NCBI RefSeq assembly: GCF_016908775.1
Contig: NZ_JAFBEP010000007.1
Coordinates: 82,011 to 146,010, forward strand
Direction of reading: 5' to 3'
DNA from: Defluviitalea raffinosedens
GTDB taxonomy: Bacteria; Bacillota; Clostridia; Lachnospirales; Defluviitaleaceae
DNA length: 64,000 bases
Shown one piece after another: positions 54,107 to 63,908 of the stretch. The notes beneath the pieces are model-generated. The model searched no databases. It was not told the origin of the DNA and saw only the letters and a program-made list of their open reading frames with translations. How positions within the stretch are numbered: position 1 is the first letter of the stretch; each line of letters starts with the position of its first letter. Made by a program: the position numbers and the translations under genes.

Positions 54107-55213
54107 ATGATTAAAATACTACATCTTGTATCAAGTTTAAGTATAAAAAGTGGAGTAATGAGTGTAATAATGAATTATTATAGAAATATTGATAAAAACA
54201 AGGTTCAATTTGATTTTTGTTATTTTATGGATGGTGAGGATACTTATGAGGCAGAGATAAATTCATTAGGTGGACATACAATAAAAATTAGCAGACCCTC
54301 CTTGTCAATAAAATTTTTTAATGAAATAAATGGCTTTTTTGAAAAGCAAAAAGGCATTTATACAGCATTGCATATTCATGAGATATATTTAACTTTTATA
54401 TTTGCTACTATTGCAAAAAAAAATGGAATCAAAAATGTTATTACACATTGCCATGCAACTCAATACTCTGATAAGAAAATAAATGCTTTAAGAAATAGAA
54501 TTTTATGCATACCATTAAAAAAACAAGCAAATTATTATTTTTCGTGTTCTAAAGCTGCTGGAAGTTTTTTGTATGGAGAAAAATATTTAAAAACTGAGAA
54601 GGTAAAAATTATTAACAATGCAATTGATTGTGAAAAATATAAATTTGATCCAAATATTAGAAGTGTTATGCGTAAAAAACTAGGAATAGAAAAAAATTTA
54701 GTTATTGGGCATATAGGCAGATTTAATAAACAGAAGAATCATTCATTTTTAATTGATTTATTTTATTTAATTCAAAAAAAAGAAAAAAATGCAAAATTAC
54801 TATTAGTTGGAGATGGTCCGTTGTTTCAAACAATACAAGAGAAGGTCAAAAAGCTAAATTTAAACAATAATGTCATCTTTTTAGGCAGAAGAAAAGATAT
54901 TCCAGATATTTTACAGGCAATGGATATATTTCTATTACCATCACTCTTTGAAGGGCTTCCTGTAGTAGGTGTAGAAGCGCAAGCTTCAGGTCTTCCTGTT
55001 GTATTCTCAAATTCTATTACTCAAGAAATATGTTTATTTAATTATAAATATTTAGACTTAAACCAATCTCCAGAGTATTGGGCTCAAGAAGTGTTAAGTA
55101 TAGATAGAAATTGTAATAGAATTCAAGCCTTTTTAAATGTTAAAGAAAAAGGATTTGATATAAAAGAAGAAGCTAAAAAATTAGAAAATATATATTTAGA
55201 AATGGATATATAA
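54107..55213 (+). CDS. GT4-family glycosyltransferase
   Basis: Cytoplasmic GT-B glycosyltransferase, 368 aa. It opens with the acceptor-domain motif KILHLVSSLSIKSGVMSVIM. The nucleotide-sugar domain has VIGHIGRFNKQKNHSFLIDL, LLVGDGPL, and the E-x7-E motif in PSLFEGLPVVGVEAQASGLP. Typical of EpsF/CapM-type enzymes that add sugars to a lipid-linked repeat unit. ATG54107 follows TTAAGGAG. First gene of the island; donor and acceptor unknown. Confidence 0.88.
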   Translation: MIKILHLVSSLSIKSGVMSVIMNYYRNIDKNKVQFDFCYFMDGEDTYEAEINSLGGHTIKISRPSLSIKFFNEINGFFEKQKGIYTALHIHEIYLTFIFATIAKKNGIKNVITHCHATQYSDKKINALRNRILCIPLKKQANYYFSCSKAAGSFLYGEKYLKTEKVKIINNAIDCEKYKFDPNIRSVMRKKLGIEKNLVIGHIGRFNKQKNHSFLIDLFYLIQKKEKNAKLLLVGDGPLFQTIQEKVKKLNLNNNVIFLGRRKDIPDILQAMDIFLLPSLFEGLPVVGVEAQASGLPVVFSNSITQEICLFNYKYLDLNQSPEYWAQEVLSIDRNCNRIQAFLNVKEKGFDIKEEAKKLENIYLEMDI

Positions 55214-55260
55214 TTTTAGGATTATTACTAAGTCATATTATAGATCATGGCGGTGTTTAT

Positions 55261-56391
55261 ATGTGGTTACATTATATTTTGATAATTTATATTTTAATAT
55301 TAGGAGTTGCATGTGGAAGAGCAAATCAAAGTCCAATTGCCAAAAGAATTTATTTTTTTTTAGTATTTGGTACATTTGCTTTTCTGGCAGCATTTAGAGC
55401 TAATACCATAGGAAATGATACATATGAGTATATAAGGATTTTCAATAATATAGCAGTATCTAAAGATATAGCTTCTTATACATGGAGATATGAGGAAGGA
55501 TATCTTTATTTAAACAAATTAATCAGCATGATTACATTGAATCCCCAATTTATAATTATAGTTACTAGCATATTTGTAATTTTTGGATTTGCAAAATTTA
55601 TTTATAGATATTCTAAGATTCCTTGGTTGAGCACATATTTGTTTTTTACATTAGGATATTTTGGAATGTCTATGAATACTATAAGATCAAATATCGCTTT
55701 AGTGATTATACTATATTCATATCGTTATTTAAGAGAGAGGAAATTATTTAAATTTATATTTATAGTTTTTTTAGCATCATTATTTCATAGAGTTTCTTTA
55801 TTCTTTTTATTAGCTTATCCAATAACTTATTTAAAATATAATTTTAAAACAATTTTATTAGTAATAAGTTCAAGTATTATCGTTTCACTTACGTTTTCAA
55901 AATTATTGAATGTTGTATTAATTTATTTTCCAAGATATCAGTATTATATCGAAAGTAAATATTTAGATGGGGATACTCGAACTGCAAGTGTATTAAATTT
56001 CTTAGTAGGATTATCAATAATTATATTTGGTGTATGTACTAGGTATCATTTAAAAGAAATGAAAGAGGAATTGGTTCTAAAATCAATATCAAGAGAAAAA
56101 TTAAATATAAAAGATGGACAGAATATGCTAATGCTTATTATAACAGGAGTTGCAGTAATATTTATCTCTTTTAATTTTAGTTTGTTAGATAGAATAGGAA
56201 ATTATTATATTGTTTTTGCAATAATATATTTGCCTAATGCAATTATAGGATTAAAGAATAGACAAATGAAAATGCTAAGTATTTTTTTAGTGGTAGGAAT
56301 GTTTTTTATTTATTCTACCACCATTCAAATAATGCGACCAGAATGGAATGTAATTTATCCATATAAGTTTTTTTGGCAAATGTCAATATAA
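55261..56391 (+). CDS. EpsG-like polysaccharide polymerase (Wzy-type)
   Basis: Polytopic membrane protein, 376 aa with about ten helices. The N-terminal pattern FLAAFRANTIGNDTYEYIRIF is the EpsG family signature, followed by EEGYLYLNKLI and ISFNFSLLDRIGNYYIVFAI near the end. Members polymerise lipid-linked repeat units on the outer face of the membrane. The ribosome binding site is weak (GGCGGTG). It is followed by another glycosyltransferase with a 23-bp gap. Confidence 0.83.
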   Translation: MWLHYILIIYILILGVACGRANQSPIAKRIYFFLVFGTFAFLAAFRANTIGNDTYEYIRIFNNIAVSKDIASYTWRYEEGYLYLNKLISMITLNPQFIIIVTSIFVIFGFAKFIYRYSKIPWLSTYLFFTLGYFGMSMNTIRSNIALVIILYSYRYLRERKLFKFIFIVFLASLFHRVSLFFLLAYPITYLKYNFKTILLVISSSIIVSLTFSKLLNVVLIYFPRYQYYIESKYLDGDTRTASVLNFLVGLSIIIFGVCTRYHLKEMKEELVLKSISREKLNIKDGQNMLMLIITGVAVIFISFNFSLLDRIGNYYIVFAIIYLPNAIIGLKNRQMKMLSIFLVVGMFFIYSTTIQIMRPEWNVIYPYKFFWQMSI

Positions 56392-56414
56392 ATAAAAAGA
56401 TAGGTGAGTAAACA

Positions 56415-57572
56415 ATGAATTATAAATTAGTCGAAAGAATTATGCTTTTATTGAACCCTAAAATTAGAGATAAAATATTATTATTGCGACTACTAAAGAA
56501 GCCAGTTAAATGCTATGGCGAACTAATGAATATTGATAAAATGGCAAACGACATTATCGGTAATAATTGGGGAGAATTGGATAAAGATATAAATGTATGG
56601 AGAAAGGCATTTAAATTATTATCAATATCTACTTCTGTAGGATATGAGATTGCTAATTATTTTTTTAAAGATGATTTAAAAATAGTAAACAGCAGTAGAA
56701 TAAATAATTTCAATCGAAATGATGTTATAGCGATATGTGTGGTTAAAAATGATTTAATAAGAATGAAAACTTTTTATGAACATTATAGGAAATTAGGAGT
56801 AAAAAGATTTGCAATATTAGATAACAATTCTGACGATGGTACTTATGAATGGTTAAAAGAGCAAAAAGACACAGACTTATTTAAAACAGATATACCATAT
56901 TCTACTTTGAGACGACAAGCATGGATTAATAAAATAATTGCTTATTATGGTTTTAATAGGTGGTATTTAATTGTGGATTCAGACGAGTTATTTGTTTATG
57001 AAAATTGTGAAAATAATAAAATAAATGACTTGATTAATATTGTACAAATTAATAGAATTACTCGAGTTAGAACATTAACTGTGGATATGTACTCAGATGG
57101 AAGTAAGGGTATCAATGAGAGTGACTATTTAAAACATTATGTGTATTTTGATTCTGATAATTATGAATTAATACAGCGTTATAATTTTAATTTAGTAGTT
57201 GGTGGTATGAGGGCTAGAGTCTTTCAAGACAATAATAAGAGGTTTTTTCCGTATTTAACCAAATATCCATTAATATATTTTGAAAAGGGTGATATACAAT
57301 ATAGTTCCCATTATTCTTTCCCTTTCTATAAAAATTTTCAAAGTCCTTGTTGGGGAGCCCTACTTCATTACAAGTTCTTGCCATCAGATTTAAAAAGATA
57401 CAGTGAAATTTCAAAAAGTGGTAAATTTCATAATAATAGCTATGAATATAAACAATATATAAAAAAGTATAGAGAGGATTCAAAATTGAGTTTTATTTAT
57501 AAAGATAGTAAAGAATATAAGAATTCATATTCATTAAGATATATTTCAATCATTGAAAATATTAAATGGTAA
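56415..57572 (+). CDS. Glycosyltransferase, GT-A type (family 2-like)
   Basis: 385 aa. Residues from about 108 form a GT-A domain: VIAICVVKNDLIRMKTFYEHY, then LDNNSDDGTYEWL, and the metal-binding DSDELF (the DxD equivalent) near 193. This matches the Glyco_tranf_2_4 type seen in capsule and LPS loci. The first 100 residues are helical and unassigned. AT content and codon use fit the island. An IS3 copy lies 30 bp downstream. Confidence 0.8.
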   Translation: MNYKLVERIMLLLNPKIRDKILLLRLLKKPVKCYGELMNIDKMANDIIGNNWGELDKDINVWRKAFKLLSISTSVGYEIANYFFKDDLKIVNSSRINNFNRNDVIAICVVKNDLIRMKTFYEHYRKLGVKRFAILDNNSDDGTYEWLKEQKDTDLFKTDIPYSTLRRQAWINKIIAYYGFNRWYLIVDSDELFVYENCENNKINDLINIVQINRITRVRTLTVDMYSDGSKGINESDYLKHYVYFDSDNYELIQRYNFNLVVGGMRARVFQDNNKRFFPYLTKYPLIYFEKGDIQYSSHYSFPFYKNFQSPCWGALLHYKFLPSDLKRYSEISKSGKFHNNSYEYKQYIKKYREDSKLSFIYKDSKEYKNSYSLRYISIIENIKW

Positions 57573-57601
57573 CAATAATAAAATTTATATATTATAATTG
57601 G

Positions 57602-58845
57602 TGTTAGTATATAACAGTGGACACGAAAAGTTTAACACGATACAATAATCCAAAGAAACATATGTTAAACCATGTTTAAAAATGTAATAGTTATTCCGAA
57701 GAATTTAAAAAATATAGTTAATTTGTATAATGCAAGTAATTTGGTTTATTATCTGAGTTATGAGTATGGTGTAGCAAATGTAACGATATATAAATGGATT
57801 AAAGAATTATCTCCAATTAAAGTTCTTGAGAAGGATGATACACTTCTAAAGCATACGAAAAGTTAAAAAACGTATTGCTGAACTTGAAATGAAGAATGAA
57901 ATATTAAAAAAAGCTACCGCTATATTCACAAGAAAACGATAGAAGAAATCGTTACCTTCATCGAAAAATACAAATCAAAATATACCATTATGCTTATATG
58001 CAAAGCCTTAAAATTTCCCAGAAGTACTTATTATAAGGCTCTCCTTGCTGTACCTTCAAAACGACAGATGGAAGCCGATAATCTAAAGGCAGAAATCCGT
58101 AAGATTTATATAGACAGCAAATGTCGCTACGGAGCCCCAAAGATATATAAAGCACTTAAAGCAATCGGTAAAAATATAAGTTTAAAACGAATACAACGCT
58201 ATATGTTTTCTATGGGATTACCTTCAATCGTTGTAAAAAAATTTCGTCCATACTCTTCAAAATCAAGTATAGAAGAAAAAGAAAACCTTTTAAACAGAGA
58301 TTTTAAAGCTAATGGAATAAACCAAAAGTGGTGTACTGACATTACTTATATTTATACTATTAAAGAGGGATGGACTTATCTTGCCACAGTTATGGATCTC
58401 TATAGCAGAAAGATTATTGGCTATGCATATGAAACAACAATGACTTTAGATTTAGTAGTTAAGGTACTGGAGAATGTCTGCTTAAATGTAAAAGTAACAA
58501 AAGACATAATACTTCATAGTAATCTGGGAACATAGTACACAAGTCAAAAGTTTCAAGAGTTAGTATTAAAAAAGGAAATAATATATTCCTTTAGTCGTAA
58601 GAGAACCTTCTATAAAAATGTTTGTATTAAATTCTTTCGTTTCAACTTAAACAAGGAAGAAGTCAAACATAATAAATAAATATTAATCTTTCAAATTTGC
58701 CGTAGGATAGGGTAGCATTTGAATTTATTGAATCCTGGCATAAACGAAAAAGGATTTATAGATCCATTAATGATATGACTTCAAATGCAGTTTACGAAAG
58801 AGCTGCATTAGATGTTAAAATTTTTGTGTCTATTCTATTGAGGCA
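57602..58845 (+). mobile_element. IS3-family insertion sequence, copy 2 (full length, inactive)
   Basis: 1244 bp. Left end TGTTAGTATATAACAGTGGACAC; right end in reverse complement reads TAGACACAAAAATTTTAACA, matching left-end GTGGACACGAAAAGTTTAACA. The A-rich slippery run for programmed frameshifting between orfA and orfB is near 57906. No target-site duplication is obvious. It separates glycosyltransferase from flippase genes. Confidence 0.85.
57672..58790 (+). pseudogene. IS3-family transposase (orfA and orfB, copy 2), inactivated
   Basis: orfA (57672-57866) is complete in frame but diverged at its N-terminus. orfB is open at 57990-58535 and includes the start of the rve catalytic core with CTDITYI and VMDLYSRKIIGY. 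The next motif reads HSNLGT then TAG, where HSDxGSQY is expected, and the position of the final catalytic Glu reads IKFF instead of IESF. Transposition in cis is therefore impossible. Confidence 0.85.
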
Positions 58846-59110
58846 AGTCCATTTCGTATCTTTAAGAAAACTATTGAGATACAATCAAAAAAGGAATTAT
58901 AAAAAATAAATATAAATAAATAAAATTTTAATTTAGTATATTGTTAAACAATTAAAAAGTAATAATTCAGCAAAAGAAAATTTTTTAATTTAAAAGTTCT
59001 ATTTTTTTATAAATATACAATTTAGATAATAAATAATAAGATCTACAATATATTTTACATATAGTTAATTATGAAAATTATTAAAGTTAATACTGGTTTG
59101 GAATTATAAT
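58846..59110. other. AT-rich intergenic region before the flippase gene
   Basis: About 265 bp of very AT-rich DNA with no recognisable gene, repeat or terminator. Scattered TATAAT-like strings are expected by chance at this composition, so no promoter is called. Confidence 0.5.
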
Positions 59111-60391
59111 ATGGCGGTGACGATATTGAAACAAATTAAAATAATATTACAGAGATTACAGAATAATAATTACTTATTTTCATTAGTAAACAAAGGTTTT
59201 GCAATTTTATGCGGATTAATCTCTTCTTCATTATTAAATAGATTTTTAGGACCTACATTAAAAGGTGAATACGCATTCTTATTAAACATAGTAAATATTT
59301 TTGTTGTTATTGGGAATCTGGGCATATATCAATCTTATACATATTCAAAACGTAAACATATGAAAAATCAAATTAATGAGTATATGAACATTTTTTTTAC
59401 TCAGACATTTATTTATTTTTTTATTTGTGTCCTATTATTGCAAAGTCTTTCTAATAAAGTATATAGTTTAGTTATATTTTTAATACCAATACAGATTCTT
59501 TCTCAACAATTAAGTATGCTAGTATTAGTAGAGTATATCAAATTCAGACAGAAAGTCAGCTTATTTATTACATTATTTAATACTATTTTAACAATAATCA
59601 TTTTTATTTTATGCAAAAGATCATTAATATATGCTCTAATAATAATTTTAATTAAAGAAGTAACTACTATAAGTATTTTTATTATAAAAATTGGAGTTTT
59701 ACCACGTATTTTTGTATTTGATAAAAGAGAATCTATTAAAATTATTAAGTTTGGAATCTATTCAATGCTAACAGCACTTCTGATAGATATGAATTATAAA
59801 GTAGATATTTTCTTAATGAAATTTTTTATAGATAATACAGAAATTGGATTATACTCTGTAGGAGCTACTCTTGCAGAATATGCTTGGCTTATTCCTGATG
59901 CCTTTAAGGATGTTTTGTTTTCAAAAACAGCTCGAGATGATTCAATTAATGATATCATTAATTGTATAAAAGTAAGTATGCTTTTTTCAATTATAATGTT
60001 TATTGGAATTATATTTTTTGGATCTTTTATTATTAAAATATTATATGGAATAGAATTTATAAATTCTTATACTGTAACATATTTGATATTTTTAGGAGTT
60101 CCAAGTATGGCATTTTTTAAATTAATTGGACCTTTATTTATAGCGCAAGGCAAACAAAAATTTTATTTTTATGTTTTAAGTTCAAGTGTAATTTTAAATA
60201 TTATTTTAAATATTATTTTGATTCCCATCTTTGGAAAAGAAGGCGCAGCAATAGCTTCTGTTTTCTCATATTCTTTAAGTGGTATTCTTTTCTATATTAA
60301 TTTTATTAAACAATATAAAATTTTGTGGTATGAACCTTTGTTTATAAATAAATATGATATATATAAAATTAAAAGAATAATTAGAAATTGA
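59111..60391 (+). CDS. Polysaccharide flippase (Wzx/MATE-like MOP superfamily)
   Basis: Polytopic membrane protein, 426 aa, about 12-14 helices. The N-terminal LLNRFLGPTLKGEYAFLLNI and the central DIFLMKFFIDNTEIGLYSVGATLAE are characteristic of Wzx-type translocases that flip lipid-linked repeats. ATG59111 has a weak GGA upstream. TTG59126 is an alternative. The 3' end abuts the acetyltransferase start. Confidence 0.85.
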   Translation: MAVTILKQIKIILQRLQNNNYLFSLVNKGFAILCGLISSSLLNRFLGPTLKGEYAFLLNIVNIFVVIGNLGIYQSYTYSKRKHMKNQINEYMNIFFTQTFIYFFICVLLLQSLSNKVYSLVIFLIPIQILSQQLSMLVLVEYIKFRQKVSLFITLFNTILTIIIFILCKRSLIYALIIILIKEVTTISIFIIKIGVLPRIFVFDKRESIKIIKFGIYSMLTALLIDMNYKVDIFLMKFFIDNTEIGLYSVGATLAEYAWLIPDAFKDVLFSKTARDDSINDIINCIKVSMLFSIIMFIGIIFFGSFIIKILYGIEFINSYTVTYLIFLGVPSMAFFKLIGPLFIAQGKQKFYFYVLSSSVILNIILNIILIPIFGKEGAAIASVFSYSLSGILFYINFIKQYKILWYEPLFINKYDIYKIKRIIRN

Positions 60392-60392
60392 G

Positions 60393-60926
60393 GTGATATT
60401 TATAAATTACAAGGATTATATAAATCTAGAAGTTTATGGATCAAGTAAAAATTTTTTTCAAAAGTTATATGCAAGGTATTTTTTACCACAAACTAATGCA
60501 GTTTTTTTAATTAGAACTTTCCAGAGATATAGTGCTAAAAAAAACAAATTAGCTAATATTGTTTCAAAGTATTATAAATTAAAATTAGCAAAATATTATG
60601 GTATTTATATTGGCCAAAATACGAAAATTGGAATTGGATTAAGTCTTCCACATCCAAATGGAATTATTTTTGGTGATGGCGTAGTAATTGGTAATAATGT
60701 TACAATTTACCAACAAGTTACTTTTGGTGTTGCTAGAAGAGAAGATTCCCCTGCAGGGAAATACCCTATAATAGGAGATGATTGTATTTTTTTTGCGGGA
60801 GCTAAAGTCATTGGGAATATTAAAATCGGTTCTAATGTTATAGTTGGAGCTAATTGTGTTTTAAATAGTAACGCTGATGATGATAGTATTTATGTAGGAG
60901 TTCCAGGGAAAAAAATAAAGAAGTAA
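60393..60926 (+). CDS. Serine acetyltransferase-like hexapeptide acyltransferase
   Basis: 177 aa left-handed beta-helix acyltransferase. Hexapeptide repeats run from about 75 (IGQNTKIGIGLSLPHPNGI, then IGNNVTIYQQVTFG and VIGNIKIGSNVIVGAN). The His in LPHPNG is the usual catalytic residue. Placement in the polysaccharide island suggests O- or N-acetylation of a sugar residue rather than cysteine synthesis. GTG60393 follows TTGAGGT closely; this start is uncertain because no other standard start lies near. Confidence 0.8.
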   Translation: MIFINYKDYINLEVYGSSKNFFQKLYARYFLPQTNAVFLIRTFQRYSAKKNKLANIVSKYYKLKLAKYYGIYIGQNTKIGIGLSLPHPNGIIFGDGVVIGNNVTIYQQVTFGVARREDSPAGKYPIIGDDCIFFAGAKVIGNIKIGSNVIVGANCVLNSNADDDSIYVGVPGKKIKK

Positions 60927-60956
60927 TTAAAAAGATACTGAATGAAGGAGATTGTA

Positions 60957-61976
60957 ATGGATTATAAAATATTAATAACGGGTGCAGTTGGCTTTATTGG
61001 ATTTCACCTTTCAAAAAGATTACTTAACGAATCTTATCAAATAATTGGAATCGATAATTTAAATAATTATTACGATCTAAGTCTAAAACAATCTAGACTT
61101 GAAAAGTTAGTCAAATACAACAATTTTAGTTTTTATAAATTAGATATTAAGGATAAAAAAATAGTTGATAATGTCTTTAAAACACATAACCCTATTTACG
61201 TTATACATTTAGCTGCTCAAGCAGGAGTGAGATATTCCCTTGATAATCCATATGCTTATGTAGATTCTAATCTAATAGGATTTATGAATATTTTAGAAGC
61301 GTGTCGAAATTACCCTGTAAAGCATCTTATTTATGCATCTTCTAGTTCTGTTTATGGTGGAAATAAAGTAATTCCATTTTCCACAAATCATAATGTGGAT
61401 CATCCTGTATCACTTTATGCAGCTACAAAGAAGGCTAATGAATTAATGGCTCATACATATAGCCATCTTTATGGAATTCCAACCACAGGGTTAAGATTTT
61501 TTACTGTATATGGTCCATGGGGGAGGCCAGATATGGCTTATTTTTCTTTTACAAAAGATATTCTGGCAGGAAGGCCTATCAAAGTATTTAATCATGGAAA
61601 AATGGAAAGAGATTTTACTTATATCGATGATATTGTAGAGGGAATTGTAAAACTAATTGATAAGATTCCTATTACAAATAATGAGTGGGACGAAAGTAAG
61701 GATGGTATAAGTACAAGCTTTGCGCCTTACAAAATATATAATATAGGAAATAATAACCCAGTTTCACTTATGAGATTCATCAATGCTTTAGAATCTGCTC
61801 TTGGAAAAGAAGCTAAGAAAATCTATATGGATATGCAGCCAGGAGATGTACTTAAAACTTATGCAGATGTCTCTGATCTTGAAAGAGATATTAATTTTAA
61901 GCCAAGTACAACTATTGAAGATGGACTTAAGAAATTCGTAGATTGGTATATCAGTTATTATAAAATTCAAAGCTAA
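60957..61976 (+). CDS. NAD-dependent epimerase, UDP-glucuronate 4-epimerase-like
   Basis: Short-chain dehydrogenase/reductase, extended type, 339 aa. The Rossmann motif ITGAVGFIGFHL has Val where Ala is common. Catalytic residues are in YASSSSVYGGN and SLYAATKKANE, and FFTVYGPWGRPDMAYFSF is a hallmark of UDP-glucuronate 4-epimerases (CapI/WbpP-like). ATG60957 with AAGGAG six bases upstream is preferred over ATG60942. Next to a UDP-sugar dehydrogenase, it would turn UDP-GlcA into UDP-GalA. Confidence 0.86.
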   Translation: MDYKILITGAVGFIGFHLSKRLLNESYQIIGIDNLNNYYDLSLKQSRLEKLVKYNNFSFYKLDIKDKKIVDNVFKTHNPIYVIHLAAQAGVRYSLDNPYAYVDSNLIGFMNILEACRNYPVKHLIYASSSSVYGGNKVIPFSTNHNVDHPVSLYAATKKANELMAHTYSHLYGIPTTGLRFFTVYGPWGRPDMAYFSFTKDILAGRPIKVFNHGKMERDFTYIDDIVEGIVKLIDKIPITNNEWDESKDGISTSFAPYKIYNIGNNNPVSLMRFINALESALGKEAKKIYMDMQPGDVLKTYADVSDLERDINFKPSTTIEDGLKKFVDWYISYYKIQS

Positions 61977-62019
61977 TTTAATCTACACAAATCTAAAACA
62001 ATTATAAGGGGGCACATAA

Positions 62020-63186
62020 ATGAAAATAGCAGTAGCTGGAGCAGGATATGTTGGTTTATCAAATGCTGTGTTGTTAGCTCAACACAATGAAGTTATTGCT
62101 TTTGACATTATTCAAGAAAAAGTAGATATGATTAATGATAGAATATCACCAATTATAGATAAAGAGCTTGGGGAATATTTGGCAACAAAAGAATTGAATT
62201 TAGTTGCAACAACAGATAATTATAAAGCTTATAAAGATGCAGAGTATGTTATTATTGCTACTCCTACAGATTATGATCCTGATAAAAATTATTTTAATAC
62301 AAGATCAGTTGAAGCAGTTATAGCAAATGTATTATCAATTAATCCGGATGCAGTGATGATTATTAAGTCAACAGTACCAGTTGGTTATACAAAAAAGGTT
62401 AGAAAGATGTTTGAAACAAATAATATTATCTTTTCACCAGAATTTTTACGTGAAGGTAAGGCACTTTATGATAATTTATATCCATCAAGAATTGTTGTAG
62501 GTGAGAAATCTGAGAGAGCTAAAAGATTTGCTGATCTTTTAGTACAAGGTGCTATTAAAGAAGATATTCCAGTTTTATTTACTGATTCAACAGAAGCTGA
62601 AGCTATTAAATTATTCGCTAATACCTATCTCGCTTTAAGAGTAGCATATTTTAATGAGTTGGATACTTATGCAGAGATTAGAGGACTAAATACTCAACAA
62701 ATTATTGAAGGAGTATGTCTTGATCCTCGTATTGGAACTCATTATAATAATCCTTCCTTTGGTTATGGAGGATATTGTTTGCCTAAAGATACAAAGCAAC
62801 TTTTAGCGAACTATGCAGATGTACCTCAGAATATTATGTCAGCAATTGTAGATGCCAATAGAACTAGAAAAGATCATATTGCCGATATGATTATTAAGAA
62901 AGCTCCAGAGATAGTTGGAATTTATAGGCTAACTATGAAAACAAACTCTGATAATTTTAGACAATCTGCTATTCAAGGAGTCATGAAACGTATTAAAGCG
63001 AAAGGTATTGAGGTAGTTGTATATGAACCAGCTCTAAAAGAAGAAACATTCTTTCGCTCAAGAGTTATAAAAGATTTAAATGAATTCAAGAAAATAAGTG
63101 ATGTAATAGTTGCTAATAGAATGACTGATGAATTAAAAGATGTCCTAGATAAAGTATATACAAGAGATTTATTTAGCAGAGATTAG
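62020..63186 (+). CDS. ugd: UDP-glucose 6-dehydrogenase (nucleotide-sugar dehydrogenase)
   Basis: 388 aa, full length. N-terminal NAD domain [16 protein letters not shown], central [19 protein letters not shown] and the catalytic Cys in [15 protein letters not shown] are conserved. It oxidises UDP-glucose to UDP-glucuronate, feeding the adjacent epimerase. ATG62020 follows AAGGGGG. The last intact gene of the island; a decayed IS3 copy begins 45 bp after it. Confidence 0.9.
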   Translation: MKIAVAGAGYVGLSNAVLLAQHNEVIAFDIIQEKVDMINDRISPIIDKELGEYLATKELNLVATTDNYKAYKDAEYVIIATPTDYDPDKNYFNTRSVEAVIANVLSINPDAVMIIKSTVPVGYTKKVRKMFETNNIIFSPEFLREGKALYDNLYPSRIVVGEKSERAKRFADLLVQGAIKEDIPVLFTDSTEAEAIKLFANTYLALRVAYFNELDTYAEIRGLNTQQIIEGVCLDPRIGTHYNNPSFGYGGYCLPKDTKQLLANYADVPQNIMSAIVDANRTRKDHIADMIIKKAPEIVGIYRLTMKTNSDNFRQSAIQGVMKRIKAKGIEVVVYEPALKEETFFRSRVIKDLNEFKKISDVIVANRMTDELKDVLDKVYTRDLFSRD

Positions 63187-63231
63187 TTCTGATTGGATTA
63201 TTTATTATATTAATACATGAGGAAGATTTGG

Positions 63232-63908
63232 CGTTAGTATATAACAGTGGACACGAAAAGTTTAACACGATACAATAAGCCCAAGAAAGGTGTGTTAACC
63301 ATGTCCAAAAACAGTAACCATTATTCAGAAGAATTTAAACAACAAATAGTTGATCTGTATAATGTAGGTAATTCAGTTTCTTACCTGAGTCGTGAGTATG
63401 ATGTAGCAAATGTAACGATATATAAATGAATTAAAGAGTTATCTCCAATCAAATTATCTGATAAGGAAGAAATCACTGCAAGGAATACGATAAACTAAAA
63501 AATGTATTGCTGAACTTGAAATGGAGAATGAAATATTAAAAAAGCTACTGCCATATTTGCAAGAAAACGATAGAAGAAATCGTTACTTACATCGCAAAAT
63601 ACAAATTAAAATATATCGTTAAGCTTATATGTAAAGTCTTAAAAGTTCCTAGGAGCATCTATTATAAAGCTATTGTTGCTGTAGCCTCAAAACGACTGAT
63701 GGAAGCTGATAATCTTAAAGCAGAAATCCGTAAGATTTATATGGATAGTAAATGTCGTTAGGGGACTCCAAAGAAGATATATAAAGTACTTAAGATAAAT
63801 GGTAGATATAAAAGTCGCTATATATTCTCTATGAGATTATGTTTAATCGTTGTGAAAAACTTTCGTCCGCACTCCTTAAAACAAAGTGTAGAGAAAACCT
63901 TTTAATGG
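63232..63908 (+). mobile_element. IS3-family insertion sequence, truncated copy 3
   Basis: The left end GTTAGTATATAACAGTGGACAC and interior match copy 2. Its 3' half is missing: at about 63905 the sequence switches to the left end of a different element, so copy 3 lost its right end by insertion or deletion. Confidence 0.83.
63301..63905 (+). pseudogene. IS3-family transposase remnant (orfA and orfB, copy 3)
   Basis: orfA starts MSKNSNHYSEEFKQQIVDLY, the best-preserved N-terminus of the three copies. It is cut by a single TGG-to-TGA change at codon 43 (IYK-W). orfB traces (KILYKAIVAVASKRLMEAD-type sequence) carry stops and frameshifts and end before the catalytic core. Confidence 0.82.

Noticed and set aside
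54107..63186. A CRISPR or defence island in the AT-rich region
   Set aside because: No regularly spaced repeats or nuclease/helicase genes; every intact gene fits surface-polysaccharide synthesis.
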